Positions 6,543 through 12,210 of a DNA stretch of 12,210 bases are shown piece after piece (position 1 is the stretch's first letter; each line of letters opens with the position of its first letter). The DNA comes from DATKGQ01 sp035510715. Lineage in GTDB: Bacteria; Patescibacteriota; Saccharimonadia; Saccharimonadales; UBA4665. The stretch spans positions 1 to 12,210 of the forward strand of contig DATKGQ010000026.1 of the NCBI GenBank assembly GCA_035510715.1, in the 5' to 3' direction. The position numbers were made by a program, and so were the translations under genes. The notes under the pieces are model-generated. The model was given only the letters and a program-made list of their open reading frames with translations, was not told the DNA's origin and made no database searches.

Positions 6543-7858
6543 TGGGAACTAGCCGATAAGGCCTTCTGGTACTTCTGCAGCACATATCCTGAGATATCGA
6601 ACTTGACATCAGAACATGTTTTTTTACCGACGAACCTTGCCTTGCGACACCCGCCCTTGCATATGGGAAGGATATTGCACTGGAGGCACTCTTGATCGTC
6701 GAACGGGTTGGCCGTCACAAACCTGGCGTATCTTGAGATGTTTCCCTGAGACAGGAAACCATCGCGGACATTGCCAACGGACTCCTGCTTGCTCATATTG
6801 TGCGTACACATGAACAAATCACCGTCCTGATCAATTAGGAAGGCGTTGTCAAAGTCGCACTCACAAAAGTTGTAGGTCCGGCCCTCGTCGAATGAATTAG
6901 CGCAGAAACCAAGGCTTTCCGCCAGGGCGTAGAGCGGCGCTAGGTTCGTGAAAGGAGAATTCCCCTTCAACTTACTTGAAAATTCCTGACCCGGGTTTCG
7001 ACCATCAGCGTGGGAGTATACCCAGCGGAAAAGTACGACACACTTACTTTTTACTATCGTCGGGACCTTATCGAGTAAAGCCGGAATGGTTTCGTAGTTA
7101 GCGTCGGTTACATTCACGCGCAGAATTGACGCCACATCCGAACTGTTGGTTTCGCAGAACTTGGCCATATTCACTAAGATAGTGTTAAATGTGCCGGCAT
7201 GCGAGCCCTTGACGAAGCGGTAGGTGTCATGAATAGCCTGGTCGCCGTCAAGTGTTACCTGGACACTCTTGATACCGAGCTCCGCCGCTTGTTCAGTGAA
7301 ACGCTCGTCCAGCAACGTGCCGTTGGTCACAACACTGGCAGCGTACTCAAAACCAAACTGCTCTTTCAGATGCAGAATGTGTTTGGTTAACCGCCTAATC
7401 GTTCCTTTCGAGAGCAATGGCTCGCCGCCATACCAAGTCAGGTAGAAATACTTTGCGTCTGGCAACTGTTTCTCTAGCCAGGCTAGGTAAAGCAGCTCAA
7501 TTTCCCGACTCATGAACTTTCCCGTCTTATTCTCGAAACAGTACGGGCAGTCAAGGTTGCAGGATAGGTTTGGTAGGATGGTGTGGCGGACGATCCCGGA
7601 AGAATACAGACTACGGTTCCACTCTAGCTGGAAGCAAGCCAGCTCGTTCATGCCGTCCTCTACCACAAACAGCTGATTGGCTAAGGACTCAAGTAGGCTG
7701 GTCTCGGCTTGGTTGGTTGGACGAAAAGCGTTATGCGTCAGGTTCTCAAACCAGCCGCACTCATCGGCTGTCAGCTCGGCAATGTTCTTATACATGGTGT
7801 TGTATAACACCTTACCGGCTGGGACGTCGACTGCAATGGTGTAATATGATAACTTCAT
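6539..7858 (-). CDS. Radical SAM/SPASM peptide maturase
   Basis: This 439-residue enzyme starts at ATG 7858, chosen because GGAGGT (7866-7871) lies 7 bases upstream; a TTG at 7873 would place that site inside the gene. The N-terminal domain (1-90) is of the kind fused to peptide maturases and may help bind substrate. The radical SAM barrel follows with the cluster motif C100-x3-C104-x2-C107 (CNLDCPYC), the SAM-binding TWYGGEPLL (141-149) and VTLDGDQAIHD (201-211). The C-terminal SPASM region holds C332, C334, C351, C391, C394, C400, C404 and C415, including CLQCNILPICKGGC (391-404), enough for auxiliary iron-sulfur clusters. Such enzymes install crosslinks or epimerise residues on ribosomal peptides. 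The gene is visibly richer in G+C than its neighbours, suggesting transfer. Enzyme class is firm; substrate is inferred to be the small peptide just downstream. Confidence 0.93.
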   Translation of the reverse strand: MKLSYYTIAVDVPAGKVLYNTMYKNIAELTADECGWFENLTHNAFRPTNQAETSLLESLANQLFVVEDGMNELACFQLEWNRSLYSSGIVRHTILPNLSCNLDCPYCFENKTGKFMSREIELLYLAWLEKQLPDAKYFYLTWYGGEPLLSKGTIRRLTKHILHLKEQFGFEYAASVVTNGTLLDERFTEQAAELGIKSVQVTLDGDQAIHDTYRFVKGSHAGTFNTILVNMAKFCETNSSDVASILRVNVTDANYETIPALLDKVPTIVKSKCVVLFRWVYSHADGRNPGQEFSSKLKGNSPFTNLAPLYALAESLGFCANSFDEGRTYNFCECDFDNAFLIDQDGDLFMCTHNMSKQESVGNVRDGFLSQGNISRYARFVTANPFDDQECLQCNILPICKGGCRKARFVGKKTCSDVKFDISGYVLQKYQKALSASSH

Positions 7859-7901
7859 GTCACAGACCTCCAAAAATCGAGTTATGTCAACGAACCATAA
7901 T

Positions 7902-7917
7902 CACCTATGGATAGGTG
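7902..7917. promoter_or_regulatory. Perfect palindrome between divergent genes (possible operator)
   Basis: CACCTAT and ATAGGTG form a perfect 7-bp inverted repeat around GG. It lies in the 139-base gap between the radical SAM gene (-) and the nucleoside phosphorylase (+), upstream of both. Its size and symmetry suit a dimeric repressor. A second inverted repeat, TGTTAT/ATAACA (7916-7921 and 7933-7938), abuts it. Confidence 0.4.
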
Positions 7918-7960
7918 TTATCTATTGGCTGTATAACATTAAATATTATTTAAGTCAATA

Positions 7961-7969
7961 TGGTACAAT
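7961..7969 (+). promoter_or_regulatory. Extended -10 promoter of the nucleoside phosphorylase
   Basis: TGG followed by TACAAT (7964-7969) fits the extended -10 form TGnTATAAT. No good -35 lies 17 bases upstream, as expected for this promoter type. Transcription would start near 7976, giving a leader of about 20 bases without a Shine-Dalgarno. Confidence 0.5.
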
Positions 7970-7997
7970 AAACAATTGTAAAAATAAGCAATAATTT

Positions 7998-8732
7998 ATG
8001 ATAATATTTGATTCTAATAAACGAGCACTATTTGATCCACACAGTCTGGATTTAGCTAGCCACCCCAAAAAAGCGCTCCTGGTTTTTGACGATGAAGTTT
8101 GGGATGAATATGTAATTAAAAATCCAGACTTCGAAAAAATTCCTCTAAAAAACAATCAGGGCAAAGTTTTTAATACTTTACGCCTATATAAATATGAGTC
8201 TGAAAGTATAGTCTTAATGTATCCTAATACCGGCGGATCGGCTGCCGCTATCGATCTGGAATTATTGATAGCTAGCGGCATAGAAAAATTTGTGGCTTTC
8301 GGTACTGGCGGGGCGATGGCCAATAATATCGCCAAGAATACTGTAATAGTTCCGACGTCCGCTGTTAGAGAAGAAGGTGTAAGTTACCATTATTTGCCGC
8401 TAAGCGATGAGATAGCCCAGAAAAAGCATTCTATCAGTTTAATGAAACAAGTGTTTGCCCAGCATAAGGTGAGTTTTTTAATGGGAAAAGTCTGGACTAC
8501 AGATGCAGTTTATAGAGAAACTGCCAAAAAATTAAAACTAATGACAGACAAAGGCTGCCTAGTGGTTGACATGGAGATGGCATCATTATTGGCGGTGGCT
8601 GAATTTAGGGGTGTTGATTTTGCCGGTTTTTTGATTACCGACGACAATATTGCCGGGAAAAGCCCTAAAGAGAACGAAAGAAACTTGGCTAAGCTTGTTA
8701 AATTGGCATTGGAAGTTTTAGTAAGAATATAG
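7998..8732 (+). CDS. Nucleoside phosphorylase (PNP/uridine phosphorylase family)
   Basis: This 244-residue protein is of usual length for the PNP_UDP_1 fold, which splits nucleosides with phosphate into a base and ribose 1-phosphate. Visible landmarks are PNTGGSAAAIDLELLIASG (75-93), the strand-loop FVAFGTGGAMA (97-107), VVPTSAVREEGVSYHYLP (117-133 region) and the family's ribose-binding motif VVDMEMASLLAVAEFRG (near 188-205). This is followed by a conserved aspartate in LITDDNIAG. The E-M-E/M-A-S pattern around the ribose site favours uridine phosphorylase or bacterial PNP over MTAN, but the base specificity cannot be read safely. ATG 7998 has no ribosome binding site. The gene faces away from the radical SAM gene and is followed 11 bases later by a hairpin repeat. 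It suits salvage of nucleosides taken up from other cells, common in reduced genomes. Confidence 0.9.
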   Translation: MIIFDSNKRALFDPHSLDLASHPKKALLVFDDEVWDEYVIKNPDFEKIPLKNNQGKVFNTLRLYKYESESIVLMYPNTGGSAAAIDLELLIASGIEKFVAFGTGGAMANNIAKNTVIVPTSAVREEGVSYHYLPLSDEIAQKKHSISLMKQVFAQHKVSFLMGKVWTTDAVYRETAKKLKLMTDKGCLVVDMEMASLLAVAEFRGVDFAGFLITDDNIAGKSPKENERNLAKLVKLALEVLVRI

Positions 8733-8743
8733 AACAATCAATT

Positions 8744-8826
8744 TGGCTGGGACTATGGTCGGATTTCAGAACTTTAAGTCTTACTATTGACCCTTCGTCG
8801 ATGGCAAGAGTTAAGGCTCTGTTAGC
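8744..8826 (+). repeat. Hairpin repeat, copy A (full, 83 bp)
   Basis: This is a full copy of a repeat whose copy D (10043-10125) differs at one position. A 24-base head starting TGGCTGGG is followed by an imperfect hairpin of about 55 bases. CAGAACTTTAAGTCTT pairs with AAGAGTTAAGGCTCTG (two mismatches), with an inner CTATTGAC/GTCGATGG stem and a 5-base loop. It begins 11 bases after the phosphorylase stop. Confidence 0.85.
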
Positions 8827-8854
8827 TTAAGATGTGCTTTTACATGGCCGTACT

Positions 8855-8874
8855 GTTCAGTGTTAGAGCTGAAC
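8855..8874. repeat. Inverted repeat GTTCAG/CTGAAC
   Basis: A perfect 6-bp inverted repeat around 8 bases lies just ahead of the -10 element at 8888-8893. It overlaps where a -35 would be, so it could be an operator or a small hairpin. Confidence 0.3.
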
Positions 8875-8884
8875 TCTTCAGGCA

Positions 8885-8893
8885 TGCTACAAT
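8885..8893 (+). promoter_or_regulatory. Extended -10 promoter ahead of the 61-aa membrane protein
   Basis: TGC followed by TACAAT (8888-8893) has the same extended -10 form as the phosphorylase promoter. A start near 8900 would leave a leader of about 130 bases before ATG 9032. Confidence 0.45.
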
Positions 8894-8899
8894 AAAAAT

Positions 8900-9004
8900 G
8901 ATATAAATCCACCTTGCAACAACCCTGTCAAAGCTCGTGGCATATAGGGAATGTGGTCTTCACCTAAGAGTAACTAGCAACGAAGGTCGATAGTGCTGGT
9001 TTTT
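8900..9004 (+). ncRNA. Structured leader with attenuator-like hairpin
   Basis: Downstream of the extended -10 lies a 105-base G+C-richer stretch with possible helices. ACA-CCCT (about 8918-8927) can pair with AGGG-TGT (about 8946-8954), and a small GTCTT/AAGAG stem lies near 8956-8970. CTAGCA (8974-8979) then pairs with TGCTGG (8994-8999) and is followed directly by five T (9000-9004), the form of an intrinsic terminator. This ends 27 bases before the start codon, suggesting a cis-regulatory leader or a small RNA. It matches no riboswitch class I can name. Confidence 0.35.
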
Positions 9005-9031
9005 ACATAAAGTAAACAAAGGGTGATATAT

Positions 9032-9217
9032 ATGTCTGAAAAAACGGACAATAAGGCGGACATGGAGTGGTACGAACAGCACCGTAAGGAACACATGAAA
9101 AACTGGCGTGCGTGGGGTTCATGGTTCAGCTGGGGTTCACCAGTTGGGCTGGGCTTGTTCTTCATTTCCATTGCAGCTACGCTCTGGATTCTGAGCCAAG
9201 CCTTTGGCTGGAAGTAA
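9032..9217 (+). CDS. Small single-pass membrane protein, unknown function
   Basis: This 61-residue protein starts at ATG 9032, 6 bases after AAGGGTG (9019-9025); an upstream GTG at 9023 would lie inside that site. The first 28 residues are charged and helical (MSEKTDNKADMEWYEQHRKEHMKNW), then a Trp- and Gly-rich turn (WGSWFSWGSPVG) leads into one transmembrane helix (about 38-58). Positively charged residues just before the helix suggest the N-terminus stays in the cytoplasm. A strong terminator follows 17 bases after the stop, and a structured leader precedes the gene, so it is probably transcribed alone and regulated. No family is recognised. Confidence 0.75.
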   Translation: MSEKTDNKADMEWYEQHRKEHMKNWRAWGSWFSWGSPVGLGLFFISIAATLWILSQAFGWK

Positions 9218-9231
9218 CACTTCCCGTAACT

Positions 9232-9266
9232 AAAACGGCACTGTCAATTTAAGCAGTGCTGTTTTT
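9232..9266. terminator. Strong, bidirectional-type intrinsic terminator
   Basis: ACGGCACTG (9235-9243) pairs with CAGTGCTGT (9254-9262) over 9 bp with one G-T, around a 10-base loop. T-run 9262-9266 follows, and an A-run precedes it. It closes the 61-aa membrane protein gene. Confidence 0.88.
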
Positions 9267-9288
9267 AATTAACAGAAGTAATTTGGCG

Positions 9289-9316
9289 TGGCTGGGACTA
9301 TAGTCGGATTTTCGAA
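9289..9316 (+). repeat. Hairpin repeat, copy B (head only)
   Basis: The TGGCTGGGACTATAGTCGG head is present with A for G at one site, creating the palindrome GACTATAGTC. After the following GATTTTCGAA the sequence diverges, and the hairpin part is missing. Copy C begins 35 bases after the head ends. Confidence 0.6.
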
Positions 9317-9350
9317 GTCAAGAAGTTACTGTGGTTGTATATTACCAAAT

Positions 9351-9433
9351 TGGCTGGGACTATGGTCGGATTTCAGAACTTTGACTCTTAGTATTGACCA
9401 TGCGTCAATTGCAAGAGTAAAGGCTCTATTGTC
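9351..9433 (+). repeat. Hairpin repeat, copy C (diverged full copy)
   Basis: The first 32 bases equal copy A. The hairpin part differs at scattered positions but keeps pairing: ACTCTT/AAGAGT is perfect here where A has a G-G mismatch, and the inner ATTGAC/GTCAAT replaces a G-T pair of A with A-T. Its last bases supply the TTGTCG -35 of the VOC gene. Confidence 0.75.
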
Positions 9434-9456
9434 GTAGTTCAGAGATCCACTATAAT
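9429..9456 (+). promoter_or_regulatory. Promoter of the VOC gene
   Basis: TTGTCG (9429-9434) and a perfect TATAAT (9451-9456) are 16 bases apart. The -35 lies at the end of repeat copy C. The leader of about 27 bases contains AAGGAG (9476-9481), 8 bases before ATG 9490. Confidence 0.6.
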
Positions 9457-9489
9457 AAAAAGTTAGTTATTAGATAAGGAGTAATTTCT

Positions 9490-9972
9490 ATGACAACAAT
9501 AACACCGTTTTTATGGTTCGAGGGTAAAGCCGAAGAAGCAATGACTTTCTACTTATCAGTATTCAATGATTCAAAGGTAGGAAAAATTAAACGCTTTGGT
9601 GACTATATGCCAGGTCCAAAAGGCGAGGTCATGACCGGTAGGTTAACCCTATGCGGCCAAGATTTTATGGTTCTAAACGGCGGCCCTAACGGTGATCATA
9701 AATTTAACGAAATGATATCGTTTTTTATAGCGGTTGATACGCAAGAAGAAGTCGACTACTATTGGAAAGCTCTGTCAGCTGATGGCGGTAAACCCGGCCC
9801 ATGCGGCTGGCTAAAAGACAAATACGGTCTGTCGTGGCAGGTTGGACCCAAACTTTTGGAACAGCTCATGAACGATCCAGATACAGAAAAGGCCGACCGA
9901 GTAACTAAAGCGATGTTAAAAATGAGCAAGATCGACATTGTCAGTCTACAAGCAGCATACGATCACAGGTAG
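9490..9972 (+). CDS. VOC-superfamily protein, PhnB / 3-demethylubiquinone methyltransferase-like (PF06983)
   Basis: This 160-residue protein has the usual length for this family of compact beta-alpha-beta-beta-beta proteins. It starts ITPFLWFEGKAEEAMTFY (4-21), the family's opening, and continues with FMVLNGGPN (59-67), ISFFIAVDTQEEVDYYWKALS (76-96), CGWLKDKYGLSWQVGP (104-119), and the tail DPDTEKADRVTKAMLKMSKIDI (129-150). Despite the historical methyltransferase name, the fold is that of glyoxalase and bleomycin-resistance proteins; most members have no proven reaction, and no SAM site exists. Metal-binding residues cannot be assigned with confidence. It has its own promoter and good ribosome binding site and sits between repeat copies C and D, so it is a single-gene unit. 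Confidence 0.92.
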   Translation: MTTITPFLWFEGKAEEAMTFYLSVFNDSKVGKIKRFGDYMPGPKGEVMTGRLTLCGQDFMVLNGGPNGDHKFNEMISFFIAVDTQEEVDYYWKALSADGGKPGPCGWLKDKYGLSWQVGPKLLEQLMNDPDTEKADRVTKAMLKMSKIDIVSLQAAYDHR

Positions 9973-9987
9973 ACTCATTGGTACTTA

Positions 9988-10010
9988 TCTGGGCTATGGT
10001 TGAATTTTCT
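9988..10010 (+). repeat. Hairpin repeat, vestigial head
   Basis: CTGGGCTATGGTTGAATTTTC matches the repeat head with a few changes (C to T and G to A in the GTCGGATTT part) and lacks the initial TGG and the hairpin. It lies 16 bases after the VOC stop and 33 before copy D. Confidence 0.45.
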
Positions 10011-10042
10011 TCATAAAAAAATAAAGGTTCGAATTTTTGGCT

Positions 10043-10125
10043 TGGCTGGGGCTATGGTCGGATTTCAGAACTTTAAGTCTTACTATTGACCCTTCGTCGA
10101 TGGCAAGAGTTAAGGCTCTGTTAGC
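10043..10125 (+). repeat. Hairpin repeat, copy D (full, 83 bp)
   Basis: It matches copy A at 82 of 83 positions; the difference is G for A in the head. It lies between the convergent ends of the VOC gene (+) and the 58-aa membrane protein gene (-), where a two-way terminator might be expected, but no T-run follows the hairpin. Confidence 0.85.
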
Positions 10126-10159
10126 ATAGAGATGCTAGGCCGTTTAGGTGTGATCTTTT

Positions 10160-10336
10160 TTAAGCATGGTCTTTAAATAATGACTGAACCGAAACAACAA
10201 TGACAAGAATGCTCAAGATACCGGTTAGCCATTGACCTACGCTAGTAGTTTCGCCTGGTTTGAAAACATCATGAAAGAATATTAAATCTACAAACAAGAA
10301 ACCTAGAATTAGAACTATATAAACTAACTTTTTCAT
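10160..10336 (-). CDS. 58-aa membrane protein, third gene of the ABC operon
   Basis: On the minus strand ATG 10336 to TAA 10160 encodes 58 residues. MKKLVYIVLILGFLFVDLIFF (about 1-21) is one hydrophobic helix. A short loop HDVFKPGETTSVGQW carries the charged residues, and LTGILSILVIVVSVQSLF (37-54) is a second helix, so it is a helical hairpin. The composition (regular hydrophobic spacing, KPGE turn, QWLTGILS) reads as a real conserved small protein rather than chance. It begins 40 bases after the permease stop on the same strand, with no terminator between, so it is probably co-transcribed and may assist the transporter. The ribosome binding site is weak (TTAGGG close to ATG). No known family is named. 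Confidence 0.7.
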   Translation of the reverse strand: MKKLVYIVLILGFLFVDLIFFHDVFKPGETTSVGQWLTGILSILVIVVSVQSLFKDHA

Positions 10337-10376
10337 ACCCTAATTTTAACAGACATAGACAAGCCATAGGCCACTA

Positions 10377-11444
10377 CTATGCGTCTCTCTTGACCACTAA
10401 CCAATAAGTGACACCAATAGGTATTATGCTGAGTGCTAAATAAAGCCCAGTTTCAATTCTCTGAAAATCCCAATATCTGTATGAAGGTTGGTATCGGATG
10501 TTCATTTGGTATCCGAGCGTCTGTAGACAGTTAAGGCTAACGGCAGGGCCACCGTTTCTACTGTCAATCGCCTCTGGAACACCGTTTTTATTAGGTATAG
10601 CAGACACGCTATGCCCATTTCCGCCTCCACCAAAACCTGCAGGTGTGGCAACAACACACTGCTCAGGTGGATTCGCCCAGTTAAGTGGTTGGTTATTTTT
10701 GTTTACAACCGTCTGGTTTACTATCAATGTTGCGCTGTTGGTGACAGGGATATTGGCTGAACTAGGACCAACACTATTCAATAATGACACATTGTAGGTT
10801 TGTGGTGTCTCATAGTGTGGTCTTACAAAGTTCGGTACAATTACTATAACAACAGCGATCAAAAGCACTAAGGTTACGCCTAGAGCTAACATTGTGCGCT
10901 TAAACCATGCACCAAACATAACGCCTAGTGAGACTGCAAAGATTGCATACGCTATCGGAACAATACCTTGGCTATTAAATTGAAGCAAAAAGAATCTGTT
11001 GAGACTCAGTGCATTGCCCGACTTAGACCACCATGTATCTAGTGCAGCAAAAGCACCAACCACTATAGCAGCACCGACTAATACCCAAACCAATTTAACT
11101 GTTAGCCACCTACGTCTGGACATACTTTGAGTCCAAACTAACTTGTTTGTACCTTCTACATACTCTTTAGTTAATAGTGGTACACCCCAAAATAAGCCCA
11201 ATAATATTGGTACAAACATTATTGCAACTGGTACTAGATGGATTAACAAACTATCAATACTTGACTGAAATAATTCTCCGTTTAACTGACCACAGGTATC
11301 GGTATTACCACAGGTAGACAAGGCATGTTGATAGGTGTGCCAGAAACTTAGTCCTGTTGGTATCATGAAAGCTGCAAATAGAACTAAGAAGATACCCGCA
11401 ACCATAAATTGTTTACGGTGTTGTCGCCATGCTAGCCAATTCAT
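10377..11444 (-). CDS. ABC-2-type transporter permease
   Basis: This 355-residue protein has about six transmembrane helices (near 12-32, 69-90, 115-135, 160-178, 184-204 and 331-351), the ABC-2 exporter arrangement. Between TM1 and TM2 is a short external loop with two cysteines (C45, C51). KEYVEGTNKLVWTQSMSRRRW (93-113) is the cytoplasmic coupling-helix region typical of this subfamily. A large outer loop (about 206-328) with two more cysteines (C263, C306) and glycine-rich FGGGGNG precedes the last helix, which starts after YRYWDFQRIETG. ATG 11444 overlaps the ATPase stop as ATGA, and GGAG lies 8 bases upstream, so translation is coupled. Homologues export unknown substrates; peptides, lipids or antibiotics are all possible. 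Confidence 0.85.
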   Translation of the reverse strand: MNWLAWRQHRKQFMVAGIFLVLFAAFMIPTGLSFWHTYQHALSTCGNTDTCGQLNGELFQSSIDSLLIHLVPVAIMFVPILLGLFWGVPLLTKEYVEGTNKLVWTQSMSRRRWLTVKLVWVLVGAAIVVGAFAALDTWWSKSGNALSLNRFFLLQFNSQGIVPIAYAIFAVSLGVMFGAWFKRTMLALGVTLVLLIAVVIVIVPNFVRPHYETPQTYNVSLLNSVGPSSANIPVTNSATLIVNQTVVNKNNQPLNWANPPEQCVVATPAGFGGGGNGHSVSAIPNKNGVPEAIDSRNGGPAVSLNCLQTLGYQMNIRYQPSYRYWDFQRIETGLYLALSIIPIGVTYWLVVKRDA

Positions 11445-12082
11445 CGTGCGTCTCCTTTCGCTGTCAGAGTGTCTGTGACGTTTCTCTTTTGTCCCATATA
11501 TGCCAGCACTATTTCTTCAATATCTACATCTCGTACATGCCAATGCGGGTCATGATACTTGGTATCGTTTAAGCGGACTAATAGGGAGGTTTCTCTTGCA
11601 GTATGTGATTGCTGGATAATTGTATATTTATCACTTTCAACTGCTTCTTTTCGTACTCCAACCAATAGCTTATGAGATTTAAGAGCGGTTTCAATATCTT
11701 CACAGAGTTGCGTCTCTCCTGAAGCAAGAATAACAATATGGTCACAAACTCGCTCTAAGTCAGCCAGTAAGTGGGACGACATGACAACTGTCAGTTCACC
11801 ATCAGCGTCAGTGACTGCTTGAGCTAAAGATTTTAAGAAGTCTATACGAGCGAGAGGGTCAAGAGCTGCAACTGGTTCATCTAGTAGTAGTAATTTCGGT
11901 TTCTTAGCTAATGCAAGTCCTAGAGCTACTTGCGCACGTTGTCCACCAGATAACTTGCCAACGGGTCGGTCAAGTGGAATGGATAGTTCGCTAAGACGTT
12001 TTGTAGCTAATTCGCTGTCCCAGTTGTTATTAAGGTGTTGACCCATAGCAATATGTTCTTTTGCACTAAGCCGAGCATACAT
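11441..12082 (-). CDS. ABC transporter ATPase, N-terminally truncated (no Walker A)
   Basis: The remaining 213 residues begin MYARLSAKEHIAMGQHLN, which is mid-domain in normal ATPases (just after the Q-loop). Present are the signature LSGGQ (44-48), Walker B LLLLDEP (64-70), D-loop AALD (72-75), H-switch SSH (102-104) and a C-terminal extension of about 80 residues. Missing are about 80-90 N-terminal residues with Walker A and the Q-loop, without which ATP binding fails. In the same frame upstream, the sequence leaves the family pattern at once (ARPILPV before the Met) and reaches TAA within 45 codons. The Met at 12082 is therefore not a true start. The gene was cut by rearrangement or the contig is misjoined here. 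It is coupled to the permease by an ATGA overlap. Confidence 0.88.
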   Translation of the reverse strand: MYARLSAKEHIAMGQHLNNNWDSELATKRLSELSIPLDRPVGKLSGGQRAQVALGLALAKKPKLLLLDEPVAALDPLARIDFLKSLAQAVTDADGELTVVMSSHLLADLERVCDHIVILASGETQLCEDIETALKSHKLLVGVRKEAVESDKYTIIQQSHTARETSLLVRLNDTKYHDPHWHVRDVDIEEIVLAYMGQKRNVTDTLTAKGDAR

Positions 12083-12210
12083 TACAGGTAGGATCGGGCG
12101 AGCTGTGATAAATTCTGAAGCCTTTGATAAATATAGAGAAGCAATTGATCCTTATCTATTTGCAGAAGATTATGCGACCGTCTTGAGTAATATTGCTGGA
12201 TTATATTCGG
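12081..12210 (+). CDS. Partial unknown protein running off the window end
   Basis: From the point where the ATPase homology stops, the + strand frame reads ITGRIGRAVINSEAFDKY, then REAIDPYLFAEDYATVLSNI and AGLYS to the last base. The composition is that of a soluble helical protein. No clear start is visible: GTG 12105 is the only candidate and has no ribosome binding site, so the N-terminus may have been lost at the same junction that truncates the ATPase. No family is recognised. Confidence 0.45.
   Translation, partial: MTGRIGRAVINSEAFDKYREAIDPYLFAEDYATVLSNIAGLYS

Noticed and set aside
7885..7890. Perfect TTGACA on the minus strand upstream of the radical SAM gene
   Set aside because: No -10 element lies 16-18 bases downstream; that position falls on the ribosome binding site.
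8744..10125. CRISPR array interpretation of the repeats
   Set aside because: Spacing is irregular (35 bases to hundreds), genes lie between copies, and copies differ in length and sequence.

Overview
The window looks like a piece of a small, low-G+C bacterial genome, most likely a Candidate Phyla Radiation (Patescibacteria) member and perhaps a Saccharibacterium. This is inferred from the ABC transporter pair, several very small proteins, TATAAT-type promoters close to start codons, and many short single genes without metabolic operons. No 16S or universal marker is present, so the placement is tentative. TGA is used as a stop (ATGA overlap at 11441-11444), which argues against the TGA=Gly code of Gracilibacteria. 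The mixed content (toxin fragment, nuclease, helicase, peptide-modifying enzyme, gene remnants, repeats) is that of an accessory region.

Layout. 1-310: C-terminal end of a RelE/ParE-like toxin, then a short gap. 311-1273: a membrane-anchored or exported neprosin-family (glutamic endopeptidase-like) protein. 1452-4190: a small PLD-type nuclease (+) convergent with an SF2 helicase (-) that ends in four tandem helix-turn-helix units. 4191-4616: gene-free except the helicase promoter and a start-less coding-like remnant. 4617-5810 (-): an anchored CapA-like metallophosphatase. 5811-6221: mostly non-coding, with one short C-terminal gene remnant. 6222-7858 (-): a G+C-richer module with a radical SAM/SPASM peptide maturase followed 32 bases later by a 61-residue, Cys-containing candidate precursor peptide (a RiPP-type arrangement). 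7998-8732 (+): a nucleoside phosphorylase. 8744-10125: small genes (a 61-aa membrane protein and a VOC/PhnB-like protein) interspersed with a family of about 83-bp hairpin-forming repeats. 10160-12082 (-): an ABC ATPase, its six-TM permease and a 58-aa membrane protein, reading as one operon. 12081-12210: the ATPase loses its Walker A half abruptly and an unrelated + strand frame begins, so this is a rearrangement or assembly junction.

How the genes may work together. The ATPase and permease (ATGA overlap) form one exporter-type transporter with a possible small accessory protein. The radical SAM enzyme probably modifies the neighbouring small peptide. The nuclease and helicase may form a DNA-processing or defence pair, although they are convergent and have separate promoters. 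The repeat family around the phosphorylase, small membrane protein and VOC genes is the least explained structure, together with a structured, attenuator-like leader ahead of the 61-aa membrane protein.
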